This document shows positions 18,000-26,099 of a stretch of DNA of 64,000 nt, in pieces. This stretch comes from UBA6109 sp035366835 (GTDB lineage: Bacteria > Desulfobacterota > Syntrophia > Syntrophales > UBA6109), in the NCBI GenBank assembly GCA_035366835.1, contig DAOSIS010000008.1, forward strand, positions 1-64,000, written 5' to 3'. The notes under the pieces are model-generated. The model ran no database searches. It was given only the letters and a program-made list of their open reading frames with translations, and had not been told where the DNA came from. The translations under genes were made by a program, and so were the position numbers. Every line of letters begins with the position of its first letter. Within the stretch, counting starts at the first letter, position 1.

Positions 18000-18106
18000 T
18001 TGAATCCGGCAGCGAGCGCATTCCCCGGGACTCGCCGCGGAGGATGCGAGCGAACGATGTTCAAGATCCCTTCCTTGGGGATCGAAGATTCTCCGGAGAG
18101 CTTCAA
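18000..18106. repeat. dispersed palindromic repeat, family A, intergenic copy
   Basis: These 107 bp match a 119-bp segment inside fliK (45431-45549) from TTGAATCCGGC to GAGCTTCAA, including an identical core of over 30 bases around CAAGATCCCTTCCTTGGGG. The core is a stem GATCCC/GGGATC. This copy lacks 12 bases that complete the third hairpin in the fliK copy, and its first hairpin (CCGGGACTCGCCGCGG region) is eroded. It begins 32 bp after the stop of the preceding gene. No open reading frame or transposase is associated. Confidence 0.8.
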
Positions 18107-18448
18107 CTTCTCTCCCCGAGCTTGCGTTTTCCCCGCGAACCGCGGACGCTTCGTCTTCGCGATTGCTCGCTCCCGGTGCGTTGCGGAGACGCCCGTGCGG
18201 TCTTCCATCTTATACATCGTCAGAAGTGATCATGTCCTCTGCAGAAACGAGTCCGTCCGACGCAGATGAAATTCATGCTTTTCATTTCAACGCGGATCAT
18301 GTATGAACTATACAGCATGTATAAGAAAAAATTCGTACAACAGGAAATGAATTTCGGAGCGGACTTCCTGTGAATGATGCACGGAACCGAATGATGAAGT
18401 GGCAACGGGAACGAAATGCACGGTCATGATGAACGAAGGAGGATGGGT
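18107..18448. other. non-coding stretch ahead of the histone-like gene
   Basis: After the repeat, this gap shows no convincing gene. The part from about 18260 to 18360 is AT-rich compared with its surroundings and contains an imperfect inverted repeat (CATGTAT ... ATACAGCATG, 18298-18318), which could be a promoter or operator for the gene starting at 18449. Short open frames over the repeat have no ribosome-binding sites. Confidence 0.5.
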
Positions 18449-18898
18449 ATGGCAGGTCACTCGAGAGTCAAGTTCAATCCGGTATCGCGCGAGATCGAAG
18501 TCGAGGGGTCGGAAGCGTTTGTGAAGATCTACTTCAACAAGCTGCAGGCGCTTCTCGCCGGTGAAGAAGTGAAACCGGGGGAGCGGAAGAGTCGGAAGGT
18601 CCGCGGAGCGGCCGCCCCGAAGAAGGTGAAAGCGGCGAAGGTCCCGGCGAGGAAAACGGCCGCCAAGAAGGCCGCCAAGAAGGCTGCCGGGAAAGCCGTG
18701 AAGAAGGCCGGCAAGAGACCTGACAGTGCGCTGAGCCGGATCGTCGCGGCCTTGAAGGCGGCGGCGGACGGTCTGACGACGGGGCAGCTGCAGGAAAAGA
18801 CCGGATTGAAACAGCGTCAGATCTGGACGACCATCTACCGCGGTCAGAAGCTCGGAAAGATCGCGAAGGCAAAGCGCGGGACGTACGTCGCCGTATAG
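18449..18898 (+). CDS. histone H1-like Lys/Ala-rich protein with C-terminal winged-helix-like domain
   Basis: This 149-residue basic protein has three parts: an N-terminal 40 residues (RVKFNPVSREIEVEGSEAFVKIYFNKLQ), a Lys/Ala-rich tail-like linker (KKAAKKAAGKAVKKAGK, about residues 45-90) like histone H1 or bacterial AlgP/HC1 proteins, and a compact C-terminal segment (SRIVAALKAAADGLTTGQLQ, then QRQIWTTIYRGQKLGKI) resembling a winged helix. It probably binds DNA without strong sequence preference. The start at 18449 follows AAGGAGG with good spacing; an ATG at 18443 is too close to it. A terminator follows at 18952. Exact role unknown. Confidence 0.75.
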   Translation: MAGHSRVKFNPVSREIEVEGSEAFVKIYFNKLQALLAGEEVKPGERKSRKVRGAAAPKKVKAAKVPARKTAAKKAAKKAAGKAVKKAGKRPDSALSRIVAALKAAADGLTTGQLQEKTGLKQRQIWTTIYRGQKLGKIAKAKRGTYVAV

Positions 18899-18951
18899 AG
18901 GGAAGTATCGTCGCCTGTTTCGCGTCGGGAAGAGACGCGGCACTGTGCGTG

Positions 18952-19010
18952 ACCGGGAAGGGTTCTTGCGTCAACGGTTTGTCTGCAAGAGCCTTCCCGG
19001 TTTGCTTTTT
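18952..19010 (+). terminator. Rho-independent terminator behind the histone-like gene
   Basis: Long inverted repeat: ACCGGGAAGG-GTTCTTGC (18952-18969) pairs with GCAAGAG-CCTTCCCGGT (18985-19001), followed by TTGC and a run of six T. It lies between converging genes, 54 bp after the stop. Confidence 0.85.
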
Positions 19011-19097
19011 CCGGCGCCGGGCGTTTTGCGGGAACTCCCATTTTTGTAAGGAGAGAAGCGGCGATGGCCGCGCTGCAGCCGGCACGGGAAGAGGCGG

Positions 19098-20483
<1,386 letters not shown>

Positions 20484-20570
20484 GGCAGGTCGAAGGGCGT
20501 CAAATTTTTCTCGGTTCTGCAGGAAAAATTCCTTTCCGGACTTTCAGAGTCAAAATAATGACGCGGGTCC

Positions 20571-20599
20571 TTCATAACGGTTTCCTCTGCCTGTGTCAA
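20571..20599 (-). promoter_or_regulatory. sigma-70-type promoter for the NtrC-family regulator
   Basis: On the minus strand TTGACA (20599-20594) and TATGAA (20576-20571) are separated by exactly 17 bp, about 90 bp ahead of the start codon at 20483. The -35 box is perfect and the -10 box matches four of six positions. No other candidate of this quality was seen in the 355-bp divergent gap 20484-20838. Confidence 0.55.
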
Positions 20600-20838
20600 G
20601 AAAATCGTTGCCGGACAACGACATGGGGCAGGGGAGTCGCGGCGGAAGGGCGGCGCGGCGGACGGAGGCGGCGGGGACGAAACGGGCCCCTGCGGACCGC
20701 GGCCGGTATCCGGAGCGGTTGCGAAGCGTTTGGGGTCCTTTTCAAGTTTTTTCCCGACTTGCCGATATCCCTACCAGCAACGGTTGCATTGGATGTGTTG
20801 GTAAAGATCGTTGAATCGGTTTCATGCGGGGCGGTTGA

Positions 20839-21468
20839 ATGGCCAAGACCTTTTACTCGACCTCTGAAGTTGCAGGCATGCTGGGCGTGAATCGCGTTAC
20901 CGCCTATCGCTGGATCAAGGACGGCCGGATCAAGGCGTACGGGATCGGCAAGCATTGGAAGATCCCATGCTCCGAAGTGATGCGCTTTTTCCGGGAGTCG
21001 GGATTTTCGGAGCAGCAGATCCTGAATCTCTGCGGATCCGATGCGCCGGAGGCGGAGAGGTTCATGCGAAAGACCCTGCTGCTGGTCGGGGCCGGCGCCA
21101 GGCTGCGCAACGCCGTACGCCGCCTGTTGCTGTCGACCCCGGGACTTCAGTCCGTGGCGTTCGAGACCTGTCCGGACCCGTTCGAGGCGGTGCTGGACAT
21201 CGGCAGGAAGGCCCCCGACATCGTGGTCTGGATTGCAGCGGGCGATGGGCCCCACGGCCTTGAAATTGCATCGAAAATTCAAAAAGTTCACCGGAAGACG
21301 CGGGTGGTGTTCCTCCGCGCGGACGATGGTTCCGCCCTGTCGGCGGGCGAGTATGTCCGGCAGGGTGACGACATCCTGATCTGCAGCGACGTACGCGGAC
21401 TGGGCAGGTCCCTGCTCGATCTCCTGAAGATGGAGCGCGTGGAACCATCTTGGGAAGTGCGAAAATGA
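20839..21468 (+). CDS. MerR/excisionase-type HTH protein with degenerate receiver-like domain
   Basis: This 209-residue protein has an N-terminal HTH_17 (excisionase-like) DNA-binding domain: FYSTSEVAGMLGVNRVTAYRWIKDGRIKAY, then GKHWKIPCSEVMRFF. A second domain from about residue 76 has the strand order of a receiver domain (TLLLVGAGARLRNAVRRLLL, PDIVVWIAAGDGPHGLEIA, RVVFLRADDGS). The acidic pair is replaced by VGAGA, the phospho-acceptor Asp falls on Ile, and the conserved Lys is missing. It would therefore sense something other than phosphorylation, or only dimerise. It heads the chemotaxis operon, with an ATGA overlap to cheR, so it may regulate this locus. Confidence 0.72.
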   Translation: MAKTFYSTSEVAGMLGVNRVTAYRWIKDGRIKAYGIGKHWKIPCSEVMRFFRESGFSEQQILNLCGSDAPEAERFMRKTLLLVGAGARLRNAVRRLLLSTPGLQSVAFETCPDPFEAVLDIGRKAPDIVVWIAAGDGPHGLEIASKIQKVHRKTRVVFLRADDGSALSAGEYVRQGDDILICSDVRGLGRSLLDLLKMERVEPSWEVRK

Positions 21469-22289
21469 ACAGTCTGGAAATGCGGGACATCGATTTCGAA
21501 AAGATCAGCAGGCTCATCTACGGGCAATGCGGCATCAACCTTCACGAAGGAAAGAAGGAACTGGTCAAGGCGCGCCTCGGAAAGCGCCTCCGCGAGGGCA
21601 ACTTCCGGTCCTTTGCCGATTACTACAAATTCGTGACCACGGAAGACGGCACCGATGAGCTCGTCAGCATGATCGATTCGATATCGACCAACCTCACCTT
21701 CTTCTTCCGGGAGGAGATTCATTTTCAGAAGCTCCGCCAGATCATCGCGAAACGGCCGGCGGCGTCCGTCCGGGACGGCGTCGACAGGCTCTCCGTCTGG
21801 AGCGCCGGCTGCTCCACGGGTGAGGAGCCGTATTCGCTGGCCATTACGCTTCGGGAATGCGAAAACGGCCGGCCCCTTGATGCGCGGATCCTCGCAACGG
21901 ACATTTCGACGCGCGTCCTGAAAACGGCGACCCGCGGGATCTACCCCATCGAGAAGGTGAACAGCCTGCCGCCGGCGATCCTGAAGCGGCATTTTCAGCG
22001 GGGTTGCGGGAACTGGAACGGACACGTTCGGGTCAAGCCGGAGGTCCAGCGGATGGTCAAGTTCATGAGATTCAATCTCATGGAGGAGGCGCCCGCGGAG
22101 TTCCGGTTCGATGTGATCTTCTGCCGGAACGTGATGATCTATTTCGACAAGGAAACACAGTCCCTCCTCGTGAACCGCTTCTATCGATGTCTGAACAAGG
22201 GGGGATATTTCTTCGTCGGGCATTCGGAAAGCCTGACCGGTCTGAAGCATTCGTTCAAGTACGTGGAACCCAGCGTTTATCGGAAGTAG
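21465..22289 (+). CDS. cheR: chemotaxis protein methyltransferase CheR
   Basis: This 274-residue cytoplasmic enzyme transfers methyl groups from S-adenosylmethionine to receptor glutamates. The N-terminal helical domain is followed by SNLTFFFREEIHF-like receptor-contact region (STNLTFFFREE), the SAM-binding motif VWSAGCSTGEEPYSLAI, the ILATDISTRVLKTA strand and FDVIFCRNVMIYFDK. The start at 21465 overlaps the upstream stop as ATGA; a start at 21450 is possible. No C-terminal pentapeptide-binding or TPR extension is present. cheD follows four bases later. Confidence 0.95.
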   Translation: MNSLEMRDIDFEKISRLIYGQCGINLHEGKKELVKARLGKRLREGNFRSFADYYKFVTTEDGTDELVSMIDSISTNLTFFFREEIHFQKLRQIIAKRPAASVRDGVDRLSVWSAGCSTGEEPYSLAITLRECENGRPLDARILATDISTRVLKTATRGIYPIEKVNSLPPAILKRHFQRGCGNWNGHVRVKPEVQRMVKFMRFNLMEEAPAEFRFDVIFCRNVMIYFDKETQSLLVNRFYRCLNKGGYFFVGHSESLTGLKHSFKYVEPSVYRK

Positions 22290-22293
22290 GGAT

Positions 22294-22776
22294 ATGGCGG
22301 ATATCGTTGTCGGCATCGCCGACCTCAAGTGCAGCAAAAACAAGTCGGACGTGTTGGTGACCTATGCGCTCGGTTCCTGCATCGCCGTGGCGGTTTATGA
22401 CCCCCAGATGCTCGTCGGCGGCCTTCTTCACTTCATGCTTCCCGACTCCACTCTGGACGCCAACAAGGCAAAGGACTGCCCCGGGATGTTCGCCGATACG
22501 GCGATTCCCCTTCTCTTCAAGAGCTGTTACGCCCTGGGGGCCGAGAAGAGGCGGATGAAAGTCAAGGTGGCGGGAGGGGCCAGCATCCTGGACGACACGA
22601 ATTATTTCCGGATCGGCCAGAAGAACATCATGGCGCTGCGGAAGATCTTCTGGCGGAACAACGTTCTCATCGATGCGGAAGATACGGGCAGCAACCACAA
22701 CCGTACCGTCAGGCTCAATCTCCTGGACGGGAGGCTCCACGTGAAGAGCTCCGGCGGTGAAGTGAAGGTACTGTGA
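22294..22776 (+). CDS. cheD: chemoreceptor glutamine deamidase CheD (catalytically complete)
   Basis: This 160-residue protein has the full CheD active site: Thr23, Cys29 in ALGSC and His46 in GGLLHFMLP, with the Cys-His spacing (17) of the known Thermotoga enzyme. It deamidates receptor glutamines and, in Bacillus-type systems, binds and stimulates CheC. The later GGAS motif (VAGGASIL) and ISEDTGSNHNRTVRLN-type strand (DAEDTGSNHNRTVRL) are present. Its stop overlaps the start of the HDOD gene. A second, defective CheD is encoded at 24506. Confidence 0.93.
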   Translation: MADIVVGIADLKCSKNKSDVLVTYALGSCIAVAVYDPQMLVGGLLHFMLPDSTLDANKAKDCPGMFADTAIPLLFKSCYALGAEKRRMKVKVAGGASILDDTNYFRIGQKNIMALRKIFWRNNVLIDAEDTGSNHNRTVRLNLLDGRLHVKSSGGEVKVL

Positions 22777-23621
22777 TGATCGATCGCATTCTCAGATCCG
22801 TGCAGAATATCCCCGCCTTTCCGGAGACGGTCCAGAAGGTCATGGCGCTTCTGAGGAACGAGGACTATTCGGTGGCGGACGTGACGCAGGCGATCCGCTA
22901 CGATCAGGGCATCACCGCCAATATCCTGAAAATCAGCAACTCCGCGTACTTCGGCACGGCGAGCAAGGTGCGGTCGATTCAGGACGCGGTGATCTGCCTC
23001 GGACAGAAGAATCTGCTCCGCGCCCTGGAAACGGCCTGCTCGGCGACCTTCTTCAGGAAGGCCGGGGGCGGTTACGTGTCCGACGCCGCCGAACTGTGGG
23101 AGCATTCGGTCGCCGTCGCCCTCATGTCCCAGATCCTTTCGAGGCATATCCAGAAGAGGGACGATGCGGCCCTCTACACGGCGGCGCTTCTTCATGACAT
23201 CGGCAAGGTGATCCTGGGCCAGTACGTCCGGGAATCCTCCGTGCGCATCCGGGGGCTCGTCGCCGATTCCGGATATTCCTTCCTGGAGGCGGAGGAAGAG
23301 GTCGTCGGGATCAACCATGCGGACCTCGGCGGACGGATCGCGGCACACTGGCGCTTCCCCGATGACATCCGCGATGCCATCGCCCGTCACCATCGTCCGG
23401 ATTCCCTCGGCGATGCATCGGCCACGATTCCCTGGCTCGTCTATCTGGCCGATCAGGCCTGCCTGATGATGGGCATCGGAGGCGGAATGGACGGCCTCGC
23501 CTACCGCGGCTTGAGCGGGACGCTGCAGAAATTCGATTTCCGCGAAAAGGACCTGGAAAGAAGTTGGGTGCTCCTGCTGGAGGAGTTGAAACAGGCAAAG
23601 GAGCTGGTTCAGATACTGTGA
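22776..23621 (+). CDS. HDOD domain signalling protein
   Basis: This 281-residue protein is an HDOD domain, an HD-phosphohydrolase-related fold: ILRSVQNIPAFPETVQKVM at the start, IRYDQGITANILKISNSAYFG, then EHSVAVALMSQIL, LLHDIGKVILGQY, INHADLGGRIAAHW and AIARHH. Several metal-ligand positions of HD enzymes (HD in LHDIGK, HH near the end) are still there, although HDOD proteins are usually regarded as non-enzymatic output or scaffold modules. It overlaps the cheD stop (TGATG). HDOD genes are frequent in motility clusters of deltaproteobacteria; the precise role is unknown. Confidence 0.85.
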   Translation: MIDRILRSVQNIPAFPETVQKVMALLRNEDYSVADVTQAIRYDQGITANILKISNSAYFGTASKVRSIQDAVICLGQKNLLRALETACSATFFRKAGGGYVSDAAELWEHSVAVALMSQILSRHIQKRDDAALYTAALLHDIGKVILGQYVRESSVRIRGLVADSGYSFLEAEEEVVGINHADLGGRIAAHWRFPDDIRDAIARHHRPDSLGDASATIPWLVYLADQACLMMGIGGGMDGLAYRGLSGTLQKFDFREKDLERSWVLLLEELKQAKELVQIL

Positions 23622-23642
23622 ACAAGAGGAGACGAGGTTCTT

Positions 23643-24074
23643 ATGTCATTCAATATCCTCATTGTCGATGACTCGAATTCCATGCGGGCCGTGATCAAGA
23701 AGATCGTGAACATGTCCGGCTTCCATATGGACAACTGCTATGAGGCCGGCAACGGGAAGGAGGCCCTGGCCGTCCTGGCGGATGCCTGGGTCGACATCAT
23801 CATTTCCGACATCAACATGCCGGAGATGAACGGCCTGCAGATGCTCGGGGCATTGAAGGAGAACCAGCTCTACCGCGACATCCCCGTGGTGATCGTCACG
23901 ACGGAGGGCAGCGCGGAGCGCATGGAAGAGGCCATGGCCGGCGGCGCAAAGGGCTTCATCAAGAAGCCCTTTCTGCCGGAAGACCTGAAGCGGACCTTAT
24001 ACCAAGTCGTGGGGGTGGGGGCAGATGGACGGTACGGGGGAGATGAAGGAAAAACTGGCGGCGTCGATTTTTGA
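23643..24074 (+). CDS. CheY-like single-domain response regulator
   Basis: A receiver domain of 143 residues: ILIVDDSNSMRAVIKKIV with the acidic pair, phospho-acceptor Asp in IIISDINMPEMNG, Thr in VIVTTEGS and Lys in GFIKKPFLPEDL. The last 20 residues beyond the receiver (VGADGRYGGDEGKTGGVDF) are encoded in the region overlapping the next gene. Its position directly before a CheX-like phosphatase suggests a regulator/phosphatase pair, distinct from the second CheY at 28330. Confidence 0.92.
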   Translation: MSFNILIVDDSNSMRAVIKKIVNMSGFHMDNCYEAGNGKEALAVLADAWVDIIISDINMPEMNGLQMLGALKENQLYRDIPVVIVTTEGSAERMEEAMAGGAKGFIKKPFLPEDLKRTLYQVVGVGADGRYGGDEGKTGGVDF

Positions 24075-24486
24075 GGTGCTGGAGAAGATGTTCTTTGTCT
24101 TCCTCGAACCGACCGGCGACGGGGGCCGCTTTGAGGGGTTTTCCGCCGGCATCGGCTTCCGCGGACCGGTATCGGGCCGGCTGGAACTGTTTTCGTCGCC
24201 GGGGGTCTCGCGGGCCATGGTCCGGAACATGCTGAACATCGGGGAGGGTGAGGTCTCCGAGGCGATGCTTCAGGACGGCCTCAAGGAAGCCGTCAACATG
24301 ATCTGCGGGAACTTCCTGCGGAAGCACGACCCCTCGCGGGTCTTCGATCTGCAGATACCGTCTTTTCATGGAGCGGAAGAAACGGCCCGGCGCGATCCCG
24401 CGCCGGGAGAGGAAGTGGCGGCGGCGCTCGGATTCGTGGCGGACGGAGAGACCCTCGGGGTGATGCTGTTCCTCGACCGCTCCTGA
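24025..24486 (+). CDS. CheX/CheC-like phosphatase-fold protein
   Basis: This 153-residue protein carries the CheC/CheX/FliY phosphatase signature D-xxx-E-xx-N (DGLKEAVN, about residue 84) and the distal Pro (DLQIPSFHG), in the order helix, strand, strand expected for half of the CheC fold. It would dephosphorylate CheY-P, plausibly the product of the gene it overlaps by 50 bp. The start is uncertain: 24025 is preceded by a G-rich stretch, and 24043 is an alternative that still overlaps the upstream gene. The second CheX-like protein at 28747 is more typical. Confidence 0.75.
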   Translation: MDGTGEMKEKLAASIFEVLEKMFFVFLEPTGDGGRFEGFSAGIGFRGPVSGRLELFSSPGVSRAMVRNMLNIGEGEVSEAMLQDGLKEAVNMICGNFLRKHDPSRVFDLQIPSFHGAEETARRDPAPGEEVAAALGFVADGETLGVMLFLDRS

Positions 24487-24505
24487 AGGACGGCGGTTTG
24501 GAATC

Positions 24506-25012
24506 ATGGGAAAAGGCGACGTTCGGCTCGTTGAGTACTTTCTGTCACCCGGCTACATCTACCTGAGCCGCGACCCTTCGCTGATTTCCACCGTCGTCGG
24601 TTCGGGGATCGCCGTGGCGCTGTGGGACGGAAGCGCGGGATACGGCGGAATGAATGCCTTTCTCTACCCGTCGGCGCCGGGCAATGCGGAAAGGACGCCC
24701 CTCTACGGAGACGTTGCCGTGGATTTTCTGATCCGGATGTTCCTGGAGGAAGGATCGAAGAAGAAGCACCTGAAGGCCCAGCTGTTCGGCGGCGCCTCGT
24801 CAGGGGAGAGGGAATGCACGGGAATCGCCATGAAGAATGTCGCGAAGGCGAGGCAGGTGCTGCGCATGGCGAACGTCCCCGTCGTTTCGGAAGATACGGG
24901 CGGCCGCATGGGCAGGAAAATCGTCTTCAACACGCTGAAGAACGAGGCGATCGTCTACAAGGTCAACGCGCTTCGCAGGGGAGACTGGTATCCCTATGTC
25001 CGGGACCGCTGA
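24506..25012 (+). CDS. CheD paralogue lacking the catalytic Cys and His
   Basis: This 168-residue protein aligns with CheD along its length (LISTVVGSGIAVALWDG, YGGMNAFLYP, AQLFGGASSGE, VPVVSEDTGGRMGRKIVFNT). Without gaps, the catalytic Cys falls on Gly34, the catalytic His on Ala51, and the Thr on Ser28. It therefore should not deamidate receptors. Because CheD also binds CheC-type phosphatases, this protein may serve as a regulatory partner for the CheX-like protein encoded just upstream. The intact CheD at 22294 covers the enzymatic role. It has a normal length and an open frame, so it is not an obvious pseudogene. Confidence 0.85.
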   Translation: MGKGDVRLVEYFLSPGYIYLSRDPSLISTVVGSGIAVALWDGSAGYGGMNAFLYPSAPGNAERTPLYGDVAVDFLIRMFLEEGSKKKHLKAQLFGGASSGERECTGIAMKNVAKARQVLRMANVPVVSEDTGGRMGRKIVFNTLKNEAIVYKVNALRRGDWYPYVRDR

Positions 25013-25075
25013 AAAAGGCCGCGCACGCCGCGGGACCGACATCACGATGGGCGACAGGGGAAGGGAGGTCCGACG

Positions 25076-26095
25076 TTGAACCGAATCAAGGTGCTGGTCG
25101 TCGACGACTCTGCCATCGTCCGCAAGATCTTCGCGGAGGAACTCTCCAAGTATCCGGACATCGAAGTGGTCGGTGTCGCTCCCGATCCCTTCGTTGCGCG
25201 GGACAAGATCCTCTCGCTGAAGCCGGAGGTCCTGACGCTCGACATCGAGATGCCCAGGATGGACGGCCTCACGTTCCTGCGGAAGCTGATGAAGCACTAT
25301 CCGCTCCCGACCATCATCGTCAGCTCCCTGACGCCGAAAGGCGGGAAGATGACCCTCGAGGCGCTGGACATCGGAGCGGTGGACGTGATCGCCAAACCGG
25401 GAGCCTCCTATACCGTGGGAGACATGAGCTCGCAGCTGGCGGACAAGATCCGCGCGGCCGCGCGCGCGCGGGTCGTGAAGCGGGAGCCCAAGGACGTCGA
25501 AGCCGAACCGATCCGCGCGCTTTCCCAGACGTCGTACAAGGTCATCGCCATCGGCGCCTCCACGGGGGGGACGGAGGCGCTCAAGGCGGTCCTCACCCGG
25601 ATGCCGCCGAATTCGCCGGGCATCCTGGTCGTCCAACACATGCCGGCCAACTTCACGGCGGCGTTTGCGGAAAGGCTCGACGGCATGTGCCAGATCCGGG
25701 TGAAGGAGGCCCGTGACAACGATTCGGTGACGCCCGGCAACGCCCTGGTTGCGCCCGGGAATTTTCACATGCTGCTGCGACGCAGCGGTGCGAGGTATTA
25801 CGTGGAGGTCAAGACAGGCCCCATGGTGCATCATCAGCGGCCCGCCGTCGACGTCCTGTTCAAGTCGACGGCCAAGTACGCCGGCGCCAATGCCATCGGC
25901 GTCATCCTGACCGGCATGGGCTCCGACGGGGCGGACGGTCTTCTCGAGATGAAGCAGATGGGGGCGGGCACGATCGCCCAGGACGAAAAGACCTGCGTGG
26001 TATTCGGGATGCCCAAGGAAGCGATCAAACTGGACGCCGTGGACAAGGTGGTGCCGCTGGAACAGATTGCGGACGAAATCATCAGGATGGTGTGA
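25076..26095 (+). CDS. cheB: protein-glutamate methylesterase/deamidase CheB
   Basis: This 339-residue enzyme has an N-terminal receiver (VLVVDDSAIVRKIF; Asp in LTLDIEMPRMDG; Lys in VIAKPG) and a C-terminal methylesterase domain with catalytic Ser in IGASTGGTE, His in VVQHMPANF and Asp in MGSDGADG. It removes receptor methyl groups on CheA phosphorylation. The start is a TTG at 25076 with AAGGGAGG six bases upstream; no closer ATG in frame gives the conserved N-terminus. cheA follows after four bases. Confidence 0.95.
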   Translation: MNRIKVLVVDDSAIVRKIFAEELSKYPDIEVVGVAPDPFVARDKILSLKPEVLTLDIEMPRMDGLTFLRKLMKHYPLPTIIVSSLTPKGGKMTLEALDIGAVDVIAKPGASYTVGDMSSQLADKIRAAARARVVKREPKDVEAEPIRALSQTSYKVIAIGASTGGTEALKAVLTRMPPNSPGILVVQHMPANFTAAFAERLDGMCQIRVKEARDNDSVTPGNALVAPGNFHMLLRRSGARYYVEVKTGPMVHHQRPAVDVLFKSTAKYAGANAIGVILTGMGSDGADGLLEMKQMGAGTIAQDEKTCVVFGMPKEAIKLDAVDKVVPLEQIADEIIRMV

Positions 26096-26099
26096 AATC

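Noticed and set aside
18044..18229. Short open frames over the intergenic repeat
   Set aside because: They only translate the repeat; the same peptide appears in fliK because the DNA is repeated, not because there is a conserved small protein.
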